From NCBI GenBank assembly GCA_029245955.1, contig JAQWOH010000062.1, positions 29,021 through 93,020 of the forward strand: a stretch of 64,000 bases of DNA, written 5' to 3'. Made by a program: the position numbers and the translations under genes. The stretch comes from Fuerstiella sp. (GTDB lineage Bacteria > Planctomycetota > Planctomycetia > Planctomycetales > Planctomycetaceae). The notes under the pieces were generated by a model. That model was not told the origin of the DNA. It did no database searches and saw nothing but the letters and a program-made list of their open reading frames with translations. Below, piece by piece: positions 61,355-64,000 of the stretch. Position 1 is the first letter of the stretch. Each line of letters starts with the position of its first letter.

Positions 61355-64000
61355 ATGAACATGTCCACAGCAGTCAGCCCATCCGGTGAATACGCAGAAT
61401 GCGACGAATTTATCGACTATCAGATTCAGATTGCACGCGATCGCATTCGCTGGACTGATTTGCTGACAGCTCTGTTGCTGGCTGCCGTACTGCTGATTGG
61501 TTACGTGTTGCTGTTTACCATCTGTGACCATTGGATAGTGCCCGGTGGGTTTGCTCCCGTGACGAGGGCGACCATGCTGGGTGTGGTTGTCGTCCTCTGC
61601 GGTGCCATCGTTTATCGATACGTGGTGCGTCCCTGGACGCGTGAGATCCACCCTTTGTACGCGGCACGCATGCTGGATGACTCGCACTCGGAAATGGAGG
61701 GTGCGTTGATGAGTCTCGTCGACGTCACGACTTCCGGTACTGTGACACCTGCATCGATACGTCGTGCTATGGAAAAACGGGCGGCTGTTCGTCTGTCAGA
61801 GGTGAATCTGGATCAGGCGATCGAGCGTCGATGGTTAATGCGACTGGGCGGCATCTTGTTTTTGCTGGTGGTTCTGGTCTGCCTGTATGTCGTCATCAGT
61901 CCGAAATCGATCAATCTTCTGCGGCCCCTGTCGCTGTCGAATGCTGCTGTCGCGACGCGCACGCGTATCCTGAAGGTGGCACCGGGCAACGTGGTCGTTC
62001 CTGCCGGGACGGAACTCGAAGTTGTGGTCGATATCAGCGGAAAGTTACCTGACGATGTAACAGTGATATATTCGACTCGCGACCAGCGATTCGTTGATGA
62101 GAAACTGGCCATGCACGCGACCGAAGATCACGGTCGCTTTCGAGTCCTCATGCTGGGTGACGGCGAACGGGGGTTAAGACAGAGCCTCACGTATCAGGTC
62201 ATCGCGGGAGATGCGACGTCTGACTTGTTTCACGTTACTGTTGACCAGCCGCCGACAGCAAACGTGACGCAACTGTCGTACAGCTACCCGGATTACATGG
62301 CCTTGCCTCCACGCACCTCAGAAGACGGGAATATCGATGCGTGGGAAGACAGCATTATTGAATTGACGGCGGAAGCGAATGTGCCTGTCGCTGCTGCCAG
62401 GCTGGTATTCAGTGATGACCCAACCTTCGATACCCCGGCGGAAGAAGTACCGTTGACGATAACAGGAAAGGAACTGTTCGGGCGATTTCCGGTAGAGCTT
62501 CGAGAAGATGGTACGTCTCCCGGGTTTTATCAGATTCAACTGGAGGACCAGAAAGGGCAAATCGACCCCCGTCCGACCGTGTACTCGGTCAACGTGCGTC
62601 CCGATCAGCCGCCAATTGTGAAGCTGCTGGACCCGATTCGTGACCTGAGAGTGCCTGCGAATGCTGTCGTGTCGTTACTGGCACAAGCAGAAGATCCTGA
62701 TTTTCTGCTCCGTTCTGTGAAGCTGAAGATCGAAGTAAACGCCGAACCGCGTAGTGATGAGCTGCTGTTTGATGCTACGCGAAACGGACTCAGGAAATCA
62801 TGGAGCGGTCAGTGGGACTTCCGCCTGGAGCCACTGGGGCTGCAGCAGGGGGACGTCGTCAAGTACCACCTCACTGCGCGGGACAACAACCCGCCGTTGG
62901 GCAGGCAGTCACGAACCGGAACACTGCAGTTTGATGTCGGCCCGCCGGCCTCAATCAAAGAGGTGCATGAACGGCTTCAGCAGGACAAGGAGCTCCAGGA
63001 TCAGCAGCGACGTGAGTTGGAACAGGACGATCGTATATCAGATCCATCGAAAACGAATCCGTCAGACGTCGCAGACTCCCCGAGCAATAAACCGGTTGGT
63101 TCTGACAGTGCGGAGTCGTCCGATGGTGAGGCAGGCGGGAATGCAGTGAATGAAGGCGATGGCCCCGGTGATGGACGACGGGACGACGCAACTCATTCCG
63201 ACCCAGGTTCCAGAAAGGATCCGGGGGATTCCGTCCCCTCCGGTTCGGAGGGGACGGAATCGGAAGACGAGTCAGCGTCGGATAAGCAGGGTGGCGGTTC
63301 CGCTACTCAGGAACCGGACACACCGGTGTCTGACGACGAAGCGCTGCAGAAAATTCTGCAGCGTTATCAGGAAACCGCTGCCGAGCAGCAGGATGGTGAA
63401 ACGCAGGATGCAAGCTCAGAGGAACTTAGTGATGAGGGTGATAACGGCCGCGACGAAACCGCGACGGATGCCCCGGACGTCTCAAAGCCGTTTGATGACG
63501 CCAGCACAGGAATTGACCAGAAAATTGAGCCTGACGACACTGAGGCGGGTTCTGAGCAGGGGGAACAAACGCCATCAGCTGGTCCTCAGTCATCTGACCC
63601 GGAGATGACTGAACAGGCTGCGCAGAATTCAGATGTGGAGTCACCGGACAGGAATGTGGAGCCAGCCGCGAATAATGGCGACACCAGGGAACCCAATACT
63701 GTGGAGCAACCATCAAATGATGGCCTCGAAGATCAGCCCACCGATCCGGACGGTCCCAACGATGAAGGAATGAATGACCTGGAGGGTCAGCCTGCCGAAC
63801 GCAATGAGAATTCTGGCGATGTACAGGAACAGCCGGGCAAGGAACGTGGCCAGCAGGGCGAGCAAGGTGGCCAGCAGGGCGAACAGGGTGGCCAGCAGGG
63901 CGAACAGGGTGGCCAGCAGGGCGAACAGAGTGGCCAGCAGGGCGAACAGAGTGGCCAGCAGGGCGAGCAAGGTGGCCAGCAGGGCGAGCAAGGTGGCCAG
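61355..64000 (+). CDS. DUF4175-like membrane protein, 3' end outside window
   Basis: The reading frame is open from ATG 61355 to the window end, 882 codons, with no stop. Three membrane helices are seen: LLTALLLAAVLLIGYVLLFTI (about 30-50), MLGVVVVLCGAIVYRYVV (about 67-84) and LGGILFLLVVLVCLYVVIS (about 155-173). A periplasmic beta region follows at about 185-510 (RTRILKVAPGNVVVPAGTELEVVVDISG, SYSYPDYMALPPRTSEDG, DVVKYHLTARDNNPP). After it comes a very acidic, Glu/Asp/Ser/Pro-rich linker, then a heptapeptide repeat of GGQQGEQ type to the edge. The layout resembles DUF4175-type proteins, which are often near MoxR/DUF58 gene clusters. The function is unknown. A second ATG is two codons inside (61361). 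Confidence 0.75.
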   Translation, partial: MNMSTAVSPSGEYAECDEFIDYQIQIARDRIRWTDLLTALLLAAVLLIGYVLLFTICDHWIVPGGFAPVTRATMLGVVVVLCGAIVYRYVVRPWTREIHPLYAARMLDDSHSEMEGALMSLVDVTTSGTVTPASIRRAMEKRAAVRLSEVNLDQAIERRWLMRLGGILFLLVVLVCLYVVISPKSINLLRPLSLSNAAVATRTRILKVAPGNVVVPAGTELEVVVDISGKLPDDVTVIYSTRDQRFVDEKLAMHATEDHGRFRVLMLGDGERGLRQSLTYQVIAGDATSDLFHVTVDQPPTANVTQLSYSYPDYMALPPRTSEDGNIDAWEDSIIELTAEANVPVAAARLVFSDDPTFDTPAEEVPLTITGKELFGRFPVELREDGTSPGFYQIQLEDQKGQIDPRPTVYSVNVRPDQPPIVKLLDPIRDLRVPANAVVSLLAQAEDPDFLLRSVKLKIEVNAEPRSDELLFDATRNGLRKSWSGQWDFRLEPLGLQQGDVVKYHLTARDNNPPLGRQSRTGTLQFDVGPPASIKEVHERLQQDKELQDQQRRELEQDDRISDPSKTNPSDVADSPSNKPVGSDSAESSDGEAGGNAVNEGDGPGDGRRDDATHSDPGSRKDPGDSVPSGSEGTESEDESASDKQGGGSATQEPDTPVSDDEALQKILQRYQETAAEQQDGETQDASSEELSDEGDNGRDETATDAPDVSKPFDDASTGIDQKIEPDDTEAGSEQGEQTPSAGPQSSDPEMTEQAAQNSDVESPDRNVEPAANNGDTREPNTVEQPSNDGLEDQPTDPDGPNDEGMNDLEGQPAERNENSGDVQEQPGKERGQQGEQGGQQGEQGGQQGEQGGQQGEQSGQQGEQSGQQGEQGGQQGEQGGQ
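63227..63261. repeat. Perfect 16-bp inverted repeat inside a coding region
   Basis: The arm at 63227-63242 (GATTCCGTCCCCTCCG) and its exact complement at 63246-63261 are parted by a 3-base loop. The element is within the acidic linker of the gene at 61355 and in frame reads DSVPSGSEGTESE. No other copy is evident in the window. Confidence 0.9.
63848..64000 (+). repeat. 21-bp tandem repeat encoding GQQGEQG/S heptapeptides
   Basis: Seven full units of 21 bases start at 63848, 63869, 63890, 63911, 63932, 63953 and 63974, plus 6 bases of an eighth at the edge. Units differ only at Glu/Gln third bases (GAG CAA or GAA CAG) and at GGT/AGT in the last codon. All keep the frame. The array goes on beyond the window. 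Confidence 0.95.

Noticed and set aside
63713..63991. Minus-strand frame of repeated Leu-Ala-Thr-Leu-Phe
   Set aside because: It is the antisense of the 21-bp repeat. The hydrophobic look comes from the repeat, not from a gene.
1..64000. CRISPR array, tRNA, rRNA, insertion sequence or prophage
   Set aside because: I found no regularly spaced direct repeats other than the coding 21-bp array, no cloverleaf, and no transposase, integrase or phage structural gene.

Overview
The window looks like a piece of a planctomycete chromosome (order Planctomycetales is my best guess; the species cannot be told). The reasons are family content. There are two ECF-type sigma factors, three Hanks-type Ser/Thr kinases within 11 kb, a DUF1549/DUF1553 plus DUF1501 pair, a large dehydrogenase/cytochrome fusion, DUF1080 and DUF1571 proteins, formylglycine sulfatases, and a secreted protein with the N-terminal LExxxxRxLLS-like motif. 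The genes are mostly monocistronic or in short runs, with long spacers and frequent strand switches. kdsD beside a probable LPS-transport protein implies a Gram-negative type envelope. I see no tRNA, rRNA, CRISPR array, transposase or phage gene.

Layout. 1-6.6 kb: the tail of an unknown gene, an ECF sigma factor, a secreted thioredoxin-fold protein, an alkaline phosphatase, a 6-phosphogluconolactonase-like beta-propeller and two small proteins. 7-18.2 kb: three Ser/Thr kinases around a 1,556-residue exported fusion (ThuA, SGNH, dehydrogenase propeller, HEAT, azurin, cytochrome c) and a DUF1571 protein. 18.4-22.6 kb: kdsD and a 1,031-residue LptC/LptA-like protein. 22.6-28.4 kb, minus strand: a TolC-like lipoprotein, an Mpo1-like protein, a GroES-like protein and an MMPL/RND transporter. 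28.9-35.5 kb: an unknown membrane protein, a sulfatase, an AlkA-like glycosylase, a secreted propeller protein, a DUF1080 protein and a sugar isomerase/epimerase. 36-42.6 kb: DUF2237, IlvD, a sulfotransferase, an NHLRC2-like thioredoxin/NHL protein and an esterase. 42.7-48.9 kb: an apparent operon of ECF sigma factor, membrane anti-sigma-like protein, periplasmic helical protein, DUF1549/1553 cytochrome-like protein and DUF1501 Tat protein. 49.1-53.2 kb, minus strand: a DapA-like aldolase, a VOC protein, a bile-acid-symporter-like transporter and an M20 peptidase. 53.4-57.9 kb: a second sulfatase, a Bpt-type leucyltransferase, a short UvrC and a GGQ release-factor-like protein. 58.7-64 kb: a repeat-built surface protein and the start of a DUF4175-like membrane protein that runs off the window in a 21-bp tandem repeat.

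Working together. The clearest functional unit is the sigma/anti-sigma-led operon at 42.7-48.9 kb: it looks like an envelope-stress or nutrient-signalled module controlling exported cytochrome-like and Tat-exported proteins. The kdsD/Lpt pair serves LPS supply and transport. Sulfatases, DUF1080, ThuA/dehydrogenase and propeller proteins fit the marine polysaccharide-degrading lifestyle known for the group. The points I would check first are the six-module redox fusion, the giant Lpt-like protein, the UvrC lacking its helix-hairpin-helix domain, a perfect 16-bp palindrome inside a coding region, and a possible structured RNA near 15.1 kb.
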